The notes: generated from the sequence alone by a model not told the origin. A DNA stretch of 64,000 bases from Pseudomonadota bacterium (GCA_039815145.1 JBCBZW010000003.1:45824-109823), one strand, 5' to 3'. Shown: positions 8,805-20,595, counted from the first letter of the stretch. Numbers and translations are program-made.

Positions 8805-10670
8805 TTACTCCGCCGTGGTGGCGCCGGCCGCACCTAGCACAGGCTTTAGGCGCAGCTTCTGCCCGATGAAGATGTGCTGGCCGCTCTTCAGGGCGTTCAG
8901 GGACACGATACGATTGCGCGGGATGCCGAAGCGCTTGGCGACCTCCCACACGGAGTCACCGCGGCGCACCGTGTACACCTCGGGCACGTAGGTCTCGAAG
9001 GTCTGTCCCTTGCCGGGGACCACCAGCATCTGTCCCACGCTCAGGCGGTCGGCGTTGCTGAGGCGATTGGCGGCGATCAGGTCGCGCTGGCGCACGCCCA
9101 GACGTCGGGCGATCACGGAGATGCTGTCCCCCCGACGCACCCGGTAGGTGCCGCCAGGTGCTGTGACGACTGCCGCCGTGGTCGCGGCCGGTCGGCTGCT
9201 CGCTGTCGCCGGGGTGGAGATGGCCTTTGCCGTGACCGGCGCGGGCGTCGGTGCGCGCTGAGTTGCGCGCACGGGAAGCTTCAGGGTTTGCCCGACGCGG
9301 ATCAGATGGGCGGACTTCAGGCCGTTCAGTTCCGCGATGGCGCGGGCGCTGACCCCGTAGCGCGCGCCGATCACCGATAGGGACTCCCCGCGCTCCACGC
9401 GGTGTTGCACATCGGGTGTCTGCCGGGCGAAGCGTTGGGTCGCCGGCACGGCGCCGAGCGCCTCACGAGCGCTCAGTAGATCGAGGGTGGCCGGCACGCG
9501 TAGTGCGTAGCCCTTGGGCACATGCTTCTCGCCGCGCCAGATGGGCCAGCGCAGGGCGGGGTTGAGCTTGCGCAGGGTGTCGAGGTCCGTGCCGAGGCTC
9601 TCGGCCAGCGCCGCCGCCGGCACGAAGTCCGGAATCTCCACCGCGTGATGCGGCACCGGACTGGCCGGGGTGACGTCGCCGAAGTACTGGGAGGCGTGCT
9701 GATGCACGTGGACGGCGGCGATGAACGAGGCGTAGAAGTTTCGCGAGGCAAAGCCGAAGGTGCGACCGTCGTAGCGCTCGACGATGTCACCGATGTTCTG
9801 TGTGCCGAGCTTGACGGTGGCGCGACGCATGCCCGCGACGCCGTGGTTGTACGCGGTGAGGGCGAGTGGCCAGGCGCCCAGGTCCTCATGGTTCTGCTGC
9901 AGCAGGCGGGCGGCGGCCGCGGCGGCCAGGTAGGGGTCCAGGCGTTCGTCCACCACGTGGTCGACCTGCATGAAGCGCCGCCCCGTGGAACGGGTGAACT
10001 GCCACATGCCGACGGCGGCGGCGTGGGAGCGCGCGCCGGCATTGTAGGAACTCTCCACGTGGGGCAGCAGGGCCAGTTCCTCGGGCAGGCCGAGGGCGGC
10101 GAACTCCGCGCGGATGTGATCGAGGTAACGGCCGGAACGCGCGAGGCCCTCACGGAAGCGATTGGCCTGTCCCAACTGAAAGCGCAGGCGCTTGGCGGCC
10201 TGCGCCAGGGTGGCGTTGGTGACGTCCTCGGGCCACAGGCTCAGCACCTCGCGTTGCTCGTCGGTGAGGCCTGAGCGCGCACCGCTCGCCAGGCGCTCGA
10301 GGATGCGTCGGTAATGGGTGATGCGCTTGGACACGAGGCGGCTGCGCTGGCGGCGCGAGAGTTCACCGCCGAGTTCGACTACCTCGTAGACCACACCGAG
10401 CTCTCGGTTGTCGTGGATGAACCCTTGGCTGGTCTCCACTTCCGTGTAGACGCGGCGCCAGAAGTCCGTTGCCGCGTGCAGGCTCGGCGGCACGGGGAAA
10501 TGGGCCGGATCAGCGCCGGTGACGGGGGCGGTGGCCTCGTCGGCCGCTGCCACCGTGGCGAAGAGCCAGACGAGCACGGCCAACCAGGGTGCCCAGGTGA
10601 TGGCTTGCGTCCCTTGGGCCCAGGCCCGTATGGTCCGCCCTTTGGCGGCGCCCCAGCGCAGTTGGCTCAT
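8805..10670 (-). CDS. mltD: Membrane-bound lytic murein transglycosylase D with three LysM domains
   Basis: 621-residue cell-wall enzyme that cleaves peptidoglycan glycan strands to 1,6-anhydromuropeptides. An N-terminal hydrophobic segment (TWAPWLAVLVWLFATVAAA) serves as signal or anchor; I see no lipobox cysteine. A soluble-lytic-transglycosylase domain at about residues 150-300 contains the catalytic glutamate in LLPHVESSYN, plus GMWQFTRSTG and LTAYNHG, which are family signatures. Three LysM peptidoglycan-binding modules follow (HRVERGESLSVIG, YRVRRGDSISVIA, YTVRRGDSVWEVA), separated by an Ala/Thr/Pro-rich linker. The start was placed at MSQLRWG, preceded by GGAAGA; the frame is open 33 codons further up. 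It is divergent from ttcA. Confidence 0.93.
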   Translation of the reverse strand: MSQLRWGAAKGRTIRAWAQGTQAITWAPWLAVLVWLFATVAAADEATAPVTGADPAHFPVPPSLHAATDFWRRVYTEVETSQGFIHDNRELGVVYEVVELGGELSRRQRSRLVSKRITHYRRILERLASGARSGLTDEQREVLSLWPEDVTNATLAQAAKRLRFQLGQANRFREGLARSGRYLDHIRAEFAALGLPEELALLPHVESSYNAGARSHAAAVGMWQFTRSTGRRFMQVDHVVDERLDPYLAAAAAARLLQQNHEDLGAWPLALTAYNHGVAGMRRATVKLGTQNIGDIVERYDGRTFGFASRNFYASFIAAVHVHQHASQYFGDVTPASPVPHHAVEIPDFVPAAALAESLGTDLDTLRKLNPALRWPIWRGEKHVPKGYALRVPATLDLLSAREALGAVPATQRFARQTPDVQHRVERGESLSVIGARYGVSARAIAELNGLKSAHLIRVGQTLKLPVRATQRAPTPAPVTAKAISTPATASSRPAATTAAVVTAPGGTYRVRRGDSISVIARRLGVRQRDLIAANRLSNADRLSVGQMLVVPGKGQTFETYVPEVYTVRRGDSVWEVAKRFGIPRNRIVSLNALKSGQHIFIGQKLRLKPVLGAAGATTAE

Positions 10671-10832
10671 CGCGTCTTCCCGAATGAGGTGAGGGGCCAG
10701 AGCGGCGCGTCTGCCGCGGACTCGGCCGAAAACGGGGGATCTGGCGATCCGTGCAACGAATGTTTGCAAGTGTCGCCATTACCCTACCCCAAGCGTCGGC
10801 CGCCCTCCAACCACTCGTTCCCGATGTGACAT

Positions 10833-11816
10833 ATGCAGTCTTCCGAGCCCGCTGAGGGCGTGCGCAAATCCCAATCCGTGACGCAGAAAAAGCTTCGCAA
10901 GCGCTTGCGCCGCCAGGTCGGTCAGGCCATCGGCGACTACGCGATGATCGAGGCGGGTGATCGGGTCATGGTGTGTCTGTCGGGCGGCAAGGACTCCTAC
11001 TCGATGTTGGACGTGCTGCTCGACCTGCAGGCGGCCGCCCCCGTGCCCTTCACCCTCGACGCGGTGAACCTGGATCAGAAACAGCCGCACTTCCCGGCTC
11101 AGGTGCTCCCGGACTACTGCCGTGAGCGAGGGGTGACCCTGCACGTGCTGGAGCAGGACACCTACAGCGTGGTGAAGCGGGTGGTGCCCGAGGGGCGCAC
11201 GATGTGCGGCCTTTGCTCGCGCCTGCGTCGCGGCGCGCTGTACCGCTTTGCGCGGGAGGAGGGCTTTACCAAGATCGCCCTCGGCCACCATCGCGACGAC
11301 ATCCTGGAAACCCTGCTCATGAACATGTTCAACGGCGGCCGGCTGGCGGCGATGCCGCCGAAGCTGCTGAGCGAGGACGGCGAGTGCACCGTGATCAGGC
11401 CCCTGGCCTACTGCGAGGAGCGGGACTTGGCGCGTTTTGCGGTGCTGCAGGGCTACCCCATCATCCCCTGCCGTCTGTGTGGCTCGCAGGAGAATTCCCA
11501 GCGCCGCAGCGTCAAGGCCCTGCTACGTGAGTGGGAGCGCGATCACCCCGGACGCATCGCCTCCATGTTCAGATCCCTGCAGCACGTGGTGCCGAGCCAT
11601 CTGATGGACGCGGAACATCACGATTTCGCCGGCCTGCGAAGCGCCAACGCGCCTGCGCCAGCAGCCAGCGCCGACGCTAAGGCCTGGCTGATGCCCTCGC
11701 CGAGCGCTCAGCAGGCGCCGGCCACCTGCGAGGGGGAGAAGGCAGCCAAGCCGAGCAAGGCCGGCTCCGGCGCGGTGATCAGCGCGGTGGGGATGGGCGC
11801 CAGCAGCTGCGAGTAG
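10833..11816 (+). CDS. ttcA: tRNA 2-thiocytidine(32) synthetase TtcA
   Basis: 327-residue cytoplasmic enzyme that thiolates C32 of certain tRNAs using ATP and an iron-sulfur cluster. The PP-loop SGGKDS is near residue 50, followed by two CxxC pairs: MCGLCSR near residue 125 and CRLCGS at residues 213-216, the latter in the family context [18 protein letters not shown] and ALGHHRDD are also diagnostic. Relative to the E. coli protein the end differs: the last 55 or so residues are Ala/Ser/Pro-rich and unconserved. The final 109 bases overlap the end of the glucokinase gene on the opposite strand. The divergent neighbour is mltD. Confidence 0.95.
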   Translation: MQSSEPAEGVRKSQSVTQKKLRKRLRRQVGQAIGDYAMIEAGDRVMVCLSGGKDSYSMLDVLLDLQAAAPVPFTLDAVNLDQKQPHFPAQVLPDYCRERGVTLHVLEQDTYSVVKRVVPEGRTMCGLCSRLRRGALYRFAREEGFTKIALGHHRDDILETLLMNMFNGGRLAAMPPKLLSEDGECTVIRPLAYCEERDLARFAVLQGYPIIPCRLCGSQENSQRRSVKALLREWERDHPGRIASMFRSLQHVVPSHLMDAEHHDFAGLRSANAPAPAASADAKAWLMPSPSAQQAPATCEGEKAAKPSKAGSGAVISAVGMGASSCE

Positions 11817-12760
11817 TGGCCCTTGCTCTCGAAGCGCTTGCGGAAGTCCGAGGCGATGAGGCGCGGCCGTAGGCGGGGCAGGATGCCGCCCGCCAGGTAC
11901 ACCCCCGAGTAGGCGCCGAAGCTCAGGGCCAGGTCGCCGGCGAAGCCGCCCAGCATCGCGAAGAAGATCTGCAGGGTGCGCTCCGCCACGCGATCGCCCG
12001 CATCTGCTCTGGCCACCACCTCCGCCGCGTCCTCCGCGTTGGCCTCGCTGCCGTGTCCGCCGAGGGTGGCCACGGCGCGGTGCAGGCGCACCAGGCCGGC
12101 GCCGCACAGGAGCGTCTCCCAGCTCACGTGCCCCTCGCGCTCGCGCACCCAGGCGATGAGTTCCGCCTCCTGCTCGGTGAAGGCGGCGGCGGTGGCGTGG
12201 CCGCCTTCGCCCTCGATGGCCACGTAGCCCGCGCCGTGGGGGATCAGGGCCGAGACGCCGAGCCCGGTGCCGGGGCCGAGCACCACCGTGGGCGTGGCGG
12301 GCGAACTGCCGCGGTCTGCTCGGCGGGCCACGCCACCCAGGGGCTGCAGTTCGTCCTCACCCAGCCAGGGCAGGCACAGGGCCACGGCCGTGAAGTCGTT
12401 GATCAGGTGCACCCGCTCGATGCGCAACTCCCGGGCGAGCGATTCGCTGCTGAAGACCCAATCGCGGCGGTTGGTGAGGCGTACCTCCGTGCCGGTGATC
12501 GGCGCCGCCACGGCGATCGCCGCATCCACCGGGGGATGGTCCAGTGCCTCGCCGAGGGCGGCCAGGTAGGCCTTCAGCGCTGCGGCCAGCCCGGAATGCT
12601 CGTCGTTGCGCAGGCGGGCGAGATGGGCCACGGTGCCGTCGCTGGCGACGATGCCGGCGCGGGTGTTGGTGCCGCCGACATCGGCGACCAGGCGGTGGGT
12701 GACGGGTTGTACGCGAGCGGTCATGGACACTGGCTTCGACTGGGTGGACGACTGCCGCAT
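11708..12760 (-). CDS. glk: Glucokinase (E. coli Glk type)
   Basis: ATP-dependent glucokinase that phosphorylates glucose to glucose-6-phosphate in the cytoplasm; 350 residues from the start used here. The N-terminal phosphate motif [11 protein letters not shown] is followed by [12 protein letters not shown] (catalytic aspartate in the ND pair), [10 protein letters not shown] and [11 protein letters not shown], all signatures of the bacterial glucokinase family. A late GVYLAGGI completes the ATP fold. Two starts are plausible: the ATG at 12760 has AAGGGGCGG about five bases upstream, whereas the ATG at 12724 gives a shorter N-terminus closer to E. coli but lacks a clear ribosome site. The C-terminus overlaps ttcA antiparallel. 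It is divergent from plsB across about 70 bases. Confidence 0.92.
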   Translation of the reverse strand: MRQSSTQSKPVSMTARVQPVTHRLVADVGGTNTRAGIVASDGTVAHLARLRNDEHSGLAAALKAYLAALGEALDHPPVDAAIAVAAPITGTEVRLTNRRDWVFSSESLARELRIERVHLINDFTAVALCLPWLGEDELQPLGGVARRADRGSSPATPTVVLGPGTGLGVSALIPHGAGYVAIEGEGGHATAAAFTEQEAELIAWVREREGHVSWETLLCGAGLVRLHRAVATLGGHGSEANAEDAAEVVARADAGDRVAERTLQIFFAMLGGFAGDLALSFGAYSGVYLAGGILPRLRPRLIASDFRKRFESKGHYSQLLAPIPTALITAPEPALLGLAAFSPSQVAGAC

Positions 12761-12833
12761 AATACCGCCCCTTGCGGGGAGAGCACGGAGTAGCGCGATT
12801 GGTTGAGCAACGGGCTCACGAGGGAACGCTTCG

Positions 12834-15293
12834 ATGAGGTGGCTGGGGCTGGATCGCCTGCTGTTCGCCCTGGCGCGGCGCGTGCTGGGGCTGTTGGTCA
12901 AGCCCTCGGTGCTGCCCTCGCCGCTGCAGTTCGAGGCCGGCGGCTCGGAGCCGATCTGCTACGTGCTGGAGAATAATTCCCTTAGCGACCTGCTCACGCT
13001 CGACCTCGTGTGTCTGCGCCACGGCTTGCCACGCCCGGGCCATCCCCTCCTGTCCCTGCACGAGCGCCGCTCGGTCATCATGTTGCGCACCAAGCGTCAC
13101 TGGTATTCGCGACGCCTGACCCGCTCGGCGCGCCTCGAGCGCATGACGGAGATGGTCGCCACGGACTCTGAGCGCGACGCGCGACTGATCCCCGTCTCGA
13201 TTTTCTGGGGGCGAACGCCGGAGCGCGAGAATCCGCGTTCCGTGTTCAAACTCCTCTTCGAAGAGGCCTGGGGCGTGGGGGGACGCCTGCATCGCCTGTT
13301 CGTGATCGCGGCCAATGGGCGCAACGCGCTGGTCCAGTTCTCCCCCGCCATGTCCCTGCGCAAGCCCGTCGACGAGGGCCTGGACGCGGGGCGCGCCGTA
13401 CGCCGCACCCATCGCCGCCTGCGGGTGCACTTCCGCCAGCTGCGGGTGGCCGTGATCGGGCCGGATCTCTCTCATCGACGCACGCTGACTAGCAGAATCG
13501 TTCGCTCCCTGGCCGTGCGACAAGCGGTGGCCCGTGAGGCTCGAGCACAGGATCAACCGCGGCGCAAGGTGCTGAAGAAGGCGGTGGCCTACACCGCCGA
13601 GATCGCCGCGGACTACTCCTACCCGACCGTCCGTGTGCTCGATCGCATCCTCGAGTGGTGGTGGAACCAACGCTACGAGGGCATCGATATCCACCACCTG
13701 GACAAGCTGAAGGCCGTGGTGGAAGGCAACGAGGTGATCTACGTTCCCTGTCACCGTAGCCACATCGACTACCTGCTGCTCTCCTACGTCTTGCACCGTG
13801 CGGGCTTGGTGATCCCTCACATCGCCGCCGGCATCAACCTCAACCTCCCGGTCATCGGCACCTTGCTGCGCCGGGGTGGGGCGTTCTTCATGCGCCGTAG
13901 CTTCCGCGGCAACCGCCTCTACGCGGCGGTGTTCAACGAGTACCTGAGCCAGAACATGGATCGCGGCGTCTCCCTCGAGTACTTCATCGAGGGCACGCGA
14001 AGCCGCACCGGGCGCCTGCTGGAGCCGAAGCTGGGCATGTTGTCGATGACCCTGCGCGGCTTCCTGCGCCATCGCAGCCGGCCGGTGGTGTTCGTGCCGA
14101 TCTATATCGGCTACGAGCACCTGTTCGAGGGGCGTGCTTACGTCGGTGAGCTCAGCGGGCAGGCCAAGAAGAAGGAATCGGTCATCGACCTGGTGCGTGT
14201 GCTGGCCACCTTGCGTGGCAAGTACGGTCGCGTCTCGGTCTCCATCGGCGAGCCGCTCTTCCTCGATGGCTTGCTGGACGAGCGCGCCCCTGGCTGGCGC
14301 GAGCGCGATGCGCTGGTGCTGGAGAAGGGAAACCCTGCCGCGGGCGGCGGCGGTGTGGTGGCGCGATTGGCGGAGGAGATCCACCGCCGCATCAACACCA
14401 CGGCAGCGGTGAACCCCATCAATCTCCTGGCCTTGGCCCTGCTGGCCACGCCGAAGAACGCCATGCTGGAGCGCGACCTGGCGGCGATGCTCGACCTCTA
14501 CACGGAGCTGCTTCGCCGTGCGCCTTACTCACCGCTGGTGAGCGTGGCGGACATGAGCGGTGAGCAGATCATCCGCTACGCCGACGGTATGGGCCTGCTG
14601 CGACGCCAGTCCCACAAGCTCGGTGACGTGCTCTCCCTGTCCGAGGAGAACGCGATTCTCCTCACCTACCTTCGCAACAACGTGCTGCACGTGGTGGCGA
14701 TGCCGTCCCTGATCGCCTGTTGCTTTCTCAACAACCGGCGCCTCTCCGTGCGCAAGGTGGTGCGCCTAGTGCGCCTGGTGTATCCCTTCATTCGCTCAGA
14801 GCTCTACCTGCAGTGGGAGGATGGGCAGATCGGGGAGGTGGTGCGAAGTACGATCCGCGAACTCGTGCAGCTCGGTTTGTTGAGCTACGAGCACGGCGAC
14901 AACGCCGTTCGTCGCCCGGTAGCGGGATCCGTCGAGGCGGTGCGTCTGTCGGTGCTGGCCCAGGGCACGCTGCAGACCATCGAGCGCTACTACATGACCT
15001 TCGCGCTACTGTTCAAGCACGGCTCCGGGGCGCTCACGGCGCCGGAGCTGGAGAGTCTCTGTCAGCTGATGGCTCAGCGGATGGCGATGCTCCACGGGCT
15101 GAATGCGCCGGAGTTCTTCGCCAAGCAGCTCTTTCGCAACTTCATCCGCGTGCTACAGCAGCGTGGCGTGGTGCGCGAGGAGGAGGACGGGGGCCTGGCC
15201 TTCGACGACAGCCTCAAGGTGATCGAGGCGGACGCCAAGCTGGTGCTCAACGAGCAGATTCGCCACAGCGTCCTGCAGGTGACGCACGTCTAG
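12834..15293 (+). CDS. plsB: Glycerol-3-phosphate 1-O-acyltransferase PlsB
   Basis: 819-residue inner-membrane-associated enzyme that transfers an acyl chain from acyl-ACP or acyl-CoA to position 1 of glycerol-3-phosphate, the first step of phospholipid synthesis. The HX4D catalytic motif is seen as CHRSHID at about residue 306, block II follows as RGGAFFMRRSFRGN, block III as IEGTRSRTG near residue 386, and block IV as VFVPIYIGYE. The length agrees with E. coli PlsB (about 807) and the whole chain aligns from memory, including the C-terminal helical part. A short 70-base divergent spacer to glk contains its promoter. No frame defects. Confidence 0.96.
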   Translation: MRWLGLDRLLFALARRVLGLLVKPSVLPSPLQFEAGGSEPICYVLENNSLSDLLTLDLVCLRHGLPRPGHPLLSLHERRSVIMLRTKRHWYSRRLTRSARLERMTEMVATDSERDARLIPVSIFWGRTPERENPRSVFKLLFEEAWGVGGRLHRLFVIAANGRNALVQFSPAMSLRKPVDEGLDAGRAVRRTHRRLRVHFRQLRVAVIGPDLSHRRTLTSRIVRSLAVRQAVAREARAQDQPRRKVLKKAVAYTAEIAADYSYPTVRVLDRILEWWWNQRYEGIDIHHLDKLKAVVEGNEVIYVPCHRSHIDYLLLSYVLHRAGLVIPHIAAGINLNLPVIGTLLRRGGAFFMRRSFRGNRLYAAVFNEYLSQNMDRGVSLEYFIEGTRSRTGRLLEPKLGMLSMTLRGFLRHRSRPVVFVPIYIGYEHLFEGRAYVGELSGQAKKKESVIDLVRVLATLRGKYGRVSVSIGEPLFLDGLLDERAPGWRERDALVLEKGNPAAGGGGVVARLAEEIHRRINTTAAVNPINLLALALLATPKNAMLERDLAAMLDLYTELLRRAPYSPLVSVADMSGEQIIRYADGMGLLRRQSHKLGDVLSLSEENAILLTYLRNNVLHVVAMPSLIACCFLNNRRLSVRKVVRLVRLVYPFIRSELYLQWEDGQIGEVVRSTIRELVQLGLLSYEHGDNAVRRPVAGSVEAVRLSVLAQGTLQTIERYYMTFALLFKHGSGALTAPELESLCQLMAQRMAMLHGLNAPEFFAKQLFRNFIRVLQQRGVVREEEDGGLAFDDSLKVIEADAKLVLNEQIRHSVLQVTHV

Positions 15294-15304
15294 AAAGGTC
15301 GCGC

Positions 15305-15520
15305 TCAGGCGTTGAGGTCGGGGATCAGCTCGCTCTCGAGGTGCGCGATCATGTCCTTAAGCTGCAACTTGCGCTTTTTCATTCGGCGCAGTTCCAGCTG
15401 GTCCGTGGCCGGACTTACAGCGGCCACCTCGATTTCCTCGTCGAGCCGTCGGTGCGCCAGGCGCAGCTCCTTCAGCTTGGCGAAGCCCTCGAAGACCTCG
15501 GTGTCTATCTTGTCAGCCAT
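15305..15520 (-). CDS. YdcH-family (DUF465) small coiled-coil protein
   Basis: 71 residues, highly charged and helical, matching the DUF465/YdcH family in size and pattern: an N-terminal LKELRLAHRRLDEEI segment, a short TDQLELRRMKKRKLQLKD core and a final IAHLE segment. Family function is unknown; members are small soluble coiled-coil proteins. It sits 11 bases beyond the convergent plsB stop and 53 bases downstream of cysQ on the same strand. Confidence 0.85.
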   Translation of the reverse strand: MADKIDTEVFEGFAKLKELRLAHRRLDEEIEVAAVSPATDQLELRRMKKRKLQLKDMIAHLESELIPDLNA

Positions 15521-15573
15521 GGCACGATCTCGCGACGGCGCAGGTGAGCAGGAGCACGGCAGGCCGTGTTCGC

Positions 15574-16389
15574 CTAGTCCGGTAGATAACTCGTCCAGTC
15601 CCGGTCCCCATCCCCATAGACCAGGAAATGGGGGTTGAGAATCTCATCTCGGGCATTGTAAGTCAGCGGCTCTCCGGACGTGTTCACCACGCGCCCGCCG
15701 GCGGCTTCCACCACGGCTTGGGCAGCCGCCGTGTCCCACTCGGAGGTGGGGCCCAGGCGCGGATAAATGTCGGCGCCGCCTTCTGCCACGATGCAGAACT
15801 TCAGGGAACTGCCCATCGCGATGATCTCGTGTTCTCCGAGCGCTTCGAGATAGCCGTCCAGCAGGGCGCCGCGGTGGGAGCGGCTGCCGACCACGCGCAC
15901 AGGCTGCTGGCTGGGCTTGGTGACCTGGATCGAGCGGTGCTCGTCGCCTTCGCTCTTGAAGGCCCCGAGGCCGTCGGCCCCGAAGTAGTCGATGCCAGCC
16001 CCGAGCGCGGGCACGTGAACGACGCCGAGCACCGGGCGGTTGCCGTGGACCAGGGCGATGTTCACGGTAAACTCATCGTTGCGCTTGATGAACTCCTTGG
16101 TGCCATCGAGGGGATCGACCACCCAGAGGGTCTCCCAGGTGCGGCGCGCCTCGACGTCCTCCTTTTTGCTCTCCTCGGAGAGCACGGGGAACTGCGGCGT
16201 CAGCTCGGCCAGTCCCTCCATGATCGCCCGGTGGGAGGCGAGATCGGCGGCCGTAAGGGGCGAGTCGTCGTCCTTCTTCTCAACGTCGAAGTCGGCGGAA
16301 TTGTAGATCTCGAGGATTCGACGGCCGGCGCGACGGGCGATGGCCACGACCTCTGGCAGCAGTGACTTGAGCGGCAGTTGAGCGTCCAT
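15574..16389 (-). CDS. cysQ: 3'(2'),5'-bisphosphate nucleotidase CysQ
   Basis: 271-residue Mg-dependent phosphatase of the inositol monophosphatase fold that hydrolyses 3'-phosphoadenosine-5'-phosphate, a by-product of sulfate assimilation, to AMP. Metal site one is the conserved glutamate of LSEES, followed by WVVDPLDGTKEFI (DPLDGT signature) near residue 90. The second signature, EWDTAAAQAVVEAAGG, lies near residue 220. The size fits the family. The start at MDAQLPLK follows GGGGA at six bases; the open frame extends 19 codons upstream without homology. It is divergent from yrfG, the two probably sharing a promoter region. Confidence 0.94.
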   Translation of the reverse strand: MDAQLPLKSLLPEVVAIARRAGRRILEIYNSADFDVEKKDDDSPLTAADLASHRAIMEGLAELTPQFPVLSEESKKEDVEARRTWETLWVVDPLDGTKEFIKRNDEFTVNIALVHGNRPVLGVVHVPALGAGIDYFGADGLGAFKSEGDEHRSIQVTKPSQQPVRVVGSRSHRGALLDGYLEALGEHEIIAMGSSLKFCIVAEGGADIYPRLGPTSEWDTAAAQAVVEAAGGRVVNTSGEPLTYNARDEILNPHFLVYGDGDRDWTSYLPD

Positions 16390-16527
16390 CCGATCCCCGA
16401 TCTCAGTTGACGTGAGGCGCCCACGAGCGCGCGAGGGCCGTATCATATCCGACCACGGCCGACTCGCGGGTGGCCCTGGCGCACGTTGTGCGGACCTGGT
16501 TCACGAACGGCGCTCTTGGGGGAACAG

Positions 16528-17223
16528 ATGACCGCTGCCATCGACTGGGATCGGGCGCAGACCGTGCTGCTGGACATGGATGGCACCCTCCTCGACCTGG
16601 CCTTCGACAATTTCTTCTGGCGCGAGCTGATCCCTGAGGAGTATGGGCGCCGCGAGGGTCTGTCTCCCGATGCGGCGCGCGACCACGTCTACGCCTCCTA
16701 CGAAGCGCGCTCCGGTACCCTCGATTGGTACTGCCTGGATCATTGGGAGGAGGCGTTCGGTCTTGATCTGGTTGCGCTCAAGCGCCAGCACCTCGCCGGA
16801 GTGTGCTTCTTGCCGGGGGTGGAGGCGTTTCTCGCGGCCCTGGGAGGCGCCGGTCTGCGCCGGGTCATCGCGACCAATGCCCATGGCACCACCCTGACCC
16901 TGAAGCTGCAGCAGACTGGGCTTGCCTCGTTGGTCGATGAGGTGCATTCGTCCCACCATCTGGGCGCGGCGAAGGAGGAGCAGGCCTTCTGGCAGGCCTT
17001 TCGGCGCAAGCTCGGGTTCGAGCCTGCCAGCACCGTGCTGATCGACGACAACGTAGCGGTGCTGGATGCAGCACACGCCTTCGGTATTGGTCAGTGTCTG
17101 GCGATCAGCCAGCCGGATTCCACCCAGCCGCCGCAGGACGCGACGAGCCTTGAGTATCCGTGGGTGGTGGGTGTCGCCGCGTTGACGCCCGCGCTCACGC
17201 GGGCGCAGGGAAGCGGTGCTTAG
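16528..17223 (+). CDS. yrfG: HAD-family GMP/IMP nucleotidase YrfG
   Basis: 231-residue haloacid-dehalogenase-type phosphatase that dephosphorylates purine mononucleotides. HAD motif I is [13 protein letters not shown] near residue 16, motif II is the serine/threonine-like region ATNAHG, motif III is the lysine of GAAKEEQ and motif IV is [12 protein letters not shown]. The phrase [16 protein letters not shown] and the downstream WYCLDHW segment are close to E. coli YrfG (222 residues). The ATG is preceded by GGGGGAACAG. It converges on rhlB, its last codons overlapping the rhlB stop by four bases. Nucleotidase activity is known for the family, not tested here. Confidence 0.93.
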   Translation: MTAAIDWDRAQTVLLDMDGTLLDLAFDNFFWRELIPEEYGRREGLSPDAARDHVYASYEARSGTLDWYCLDHWEEAFGLDLVALKRQHLAGVCFLPGVEAFLAALGGAGLRRVIATNAHGTTLTLKLQQTGLASLVDEVHSSHHLGAAKEEQAFWQAFRRKLGFEPASTVLIDDNVAVLDAAHAFGIGQCLAISQPDSTQPPQDATSLEYPWVVGVAALTPALTRAQGSGA

Positions 17224-18746
17224 GTCTCGCTAGCCTCGGGGGCGGGCGCGTCGGAGGCCGGGCTGCTACTGCTGGCGTCCTTACTGGCGTTGGTACCCTC
17301 ATCCTGGCGCGGGCCTGACCGACGCCGCCGGCGCCGACGCTTCTTCTTCGCGCCGTCGCCTGTAGCAGCAGCCTCGGCGGGCGCCGAATCACTCGCTGCG
17401 CCGTTCTCGGGGGCGCCGGTCGAGGCGTCTTGCGGTTCCTTGTCCGCGTTGTCGCGGGCGTCGGAGCGTGAACGGCTGCCGCGGCGCGAGCGTCCGCCGC
17501 CATCGCCGCGGCCCCCGCGGCGACCCTCCCGCTCTTCGCGGTTGCGCGGTGGGCGACGTGGTGCGCGCTTGACCTCGGCGAGGTCTTCCTGGGGCACCGC
17601 ATCGACCGGGATGCGGCGGCCGATATAGGCCTCGATGTCCGGCAGGTTCACCGCGTAGTCTTCGCAGCCAAAACTGATGGCATCGCCGAACTCGCCGGCG
17701 CGGGCCGTACGCCCGATGCGATGCACGTAGTCCTCCGCGTCCTGCGGAAGATCGTAGTTGATGACGTGCGTGACGCCCGGGATGTGCAGGCCGCGTGAGG
17801 CGACATCCGTACCTACTAGAACGCGTAGCTCTCCGCTCTGGAAGGCCTTCAGCATGCTGAGGCGCTTGCGCTGGGGTACATCGCCGGAAATCGCCTGGGC
17901 GCTGACACCGTTCACCTCTAGCGTGCGCTGGACCAGATCTGCTGAACGCTTGGTATTGACGAACACCATGGTGCGTGGGGGATCCATACGGCGCAGCATG
18001 CCTACCAGTAGCGGAAGCTTCTCCTGGTTGGCAGGGAAGTAGACCACCTGGCGTACGCGATCGGCCGTGATCTTGTCTGGCTCCACGCGCACCAGCTGCG
18101 GATCGTTCATGTGCTCGTAGGCCAGCTCCAGGACGCGATGGCCGAGCGTGGCGCTGAACAGCAGATTCAAGCGTTCATCGTGAGGGGGTAGCTTACGCAG
18201 CAGGTAGCGAATGTCCTTGATGAAGCCGATGTCGAACATGCGATCGGCCTCGTCCAGCACCAGCACTTGGGCGTGGGTGAGATCGAAGACGCGCTGCTTG
18301 AAGTAGTCGATGATCCGTCCGGGCGTGCCGATCAGAATGTCCACGCCCTCTTCGAGCCGCCGGCGCTGCTTCTCGTAGTCCGTGCCGCCAAAGGCGAGGC
18401 CGAGCGTGAGGCCCGTGTGGGCGCCGAGTACCTCCGCGTCCGCGTGAATCTGCACGGCGAGCTCGCGGGTGGGGGCCAGCACCATCGCCCGCACCTGCTG
18501 GGGCTTGCGGGTCTCGGCAGGGGCGTTCAATAAAAGGTGGTTGAATAGGGCGACGAGGAAGGCGGCCGTCTTGCCGGTGCCGGTCTGCGCCTGACCCGCC
18601 ACGTCCGTGCCGCCGAGGGCAATCGGGAGTGTATTCGCCTGGATGGGGGTGCAGTTTTCGAAGCCGGCGTCGCGTAGACCCTCGAGAACAGGGGGTGTCA
18701 GTTCGAGCTGGTCGAAGCGTAGGTCGCTGAGGTGCTTGTCCGGCAT
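17220..18746 (-). CDS. rhlB: DEAD-box RNA helicase RhlB
   Basis: 508-residue ATP-dependent RNA helicase; in relatives RhlB feeds structured RNA to the degradosome. All helicase motifs are visible: Q motif ([13 protein letters not shown]), motif [12 protein letters not shown] near residue 50, [14 protein letters not shown], the DEAD box in [14 protein letters not shown], then [14 protein letters not shown] and [10 protein letters not shown] in the second lobe. From about residue 385 a basic, Arg/Gly-rich tail (runs such as [10 protein letters not shown] and [10 protein letters not shown]) passes into an Ala/Ser/acidic end, longer than in E. coli (421 residues). MPDKHLSDL is the canonical start; GGAGG lies a rather long 13 bases upstream. 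Divergent from rho. Confidence 0.95.
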   Translation of the reverse strand: MPDKHLSDLRFDQLELTPPVLEGLRDAGFENCTPIQANTLPIALGGTDVAGQAQTGTGKTAAFLVALFNHLLLNAPAETRKPQQVRAMVLAPTRELAVQIHADAEVLGAHTGLTLGLAFGGTDYEKQRRRLEEGVDILIGTPGRIIDYFKQRVFDLTHAQVLVLDEADRMFDIGFIKDIRYLLRKLPPHDERLNLLFSATLGHRVLELAYEHMNDPQLVRVEPDKITADRVRQVVYFPANQEKLPLLVGMLRRMDPPRTMVFVNTKRSADLVQRTLEVNGVSAQAISGDVPQRKRLSMLKAFQSGELRVLVGTDVASRGLHIPGVTHVINYDLPQDAEDYVHRIGRTARAGEFGDAISFGCEDYAVNLPDIEAYIGRRIPVDAVPQEDLAEVKRAPRRPPRNREEREGRRGGRGDGGGRSRRGSRSRSDARDNADKEPQDASTGAPENGAASDSAPAEAAATGDGAKKKRRRRRRRSGPRQDEGTNASKDASSSSPASDAPAPEASET

Positions 18747-19122
18747 ATGGTTGGCGATTGCCTCCAAAAAAAGGGATTTAGTACTTGAAAATCGTCGCAG
18801 ACACTGGCAAAAATAGGATATCACCGTCGAGCACGGTATGTCCCGCTGCAGCATTTCGTTGCCGCACCGCCATACCCGCTCTCGCTCCGCGGCCCCACTG
18901 AGATCATCCAGGCCGAACCCCCTCCCCAGGTCCGAAATCCCGTGTGGGATAGTCGCGTTTTCAAGCGCAATGGCGTGCGGAGCACAACGGAGCAACAAAC
19001 ATCCATTCGCGTCGCTCGGATCCCGTGCCGTCGCGACCAAAAGTCTTACTCCTCGCCGACGCACCGCTCGGAATGCGCGGCACCCATCCTCCTATGCACA
19101 ACATGAGAACGGACTGTCATCA
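18747..19122. other. Divergent rhlB / rho intergenic region
   Basis: 376 bases without a gene that I can support. An A/T-rich part beside rhlB is followed by mixed sequence with a small ATCCC-GTGT-GGGAT hairpin. The frame of rho stays open through this stretch, but third positions lose their G/C bias upstream of about 19123, so I read it as the rho leader and not as coding sequence. Many gammaproteobacteria keep trxA next to rho; no thioredoxin gene is here. Confidence 0.6.
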
Positions 19123-20574
<1,452 letters not shown>

Positions 20575-20595
20575 CCGCGCCGGTCAGCCTTCAAT

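Noticed and set aside
18838..19122. Further N-terminal extension of Rho up to 18838
   Set aside because: Frame is open, but third-position G/C is low and sequence is not protein-like; treated as leader.
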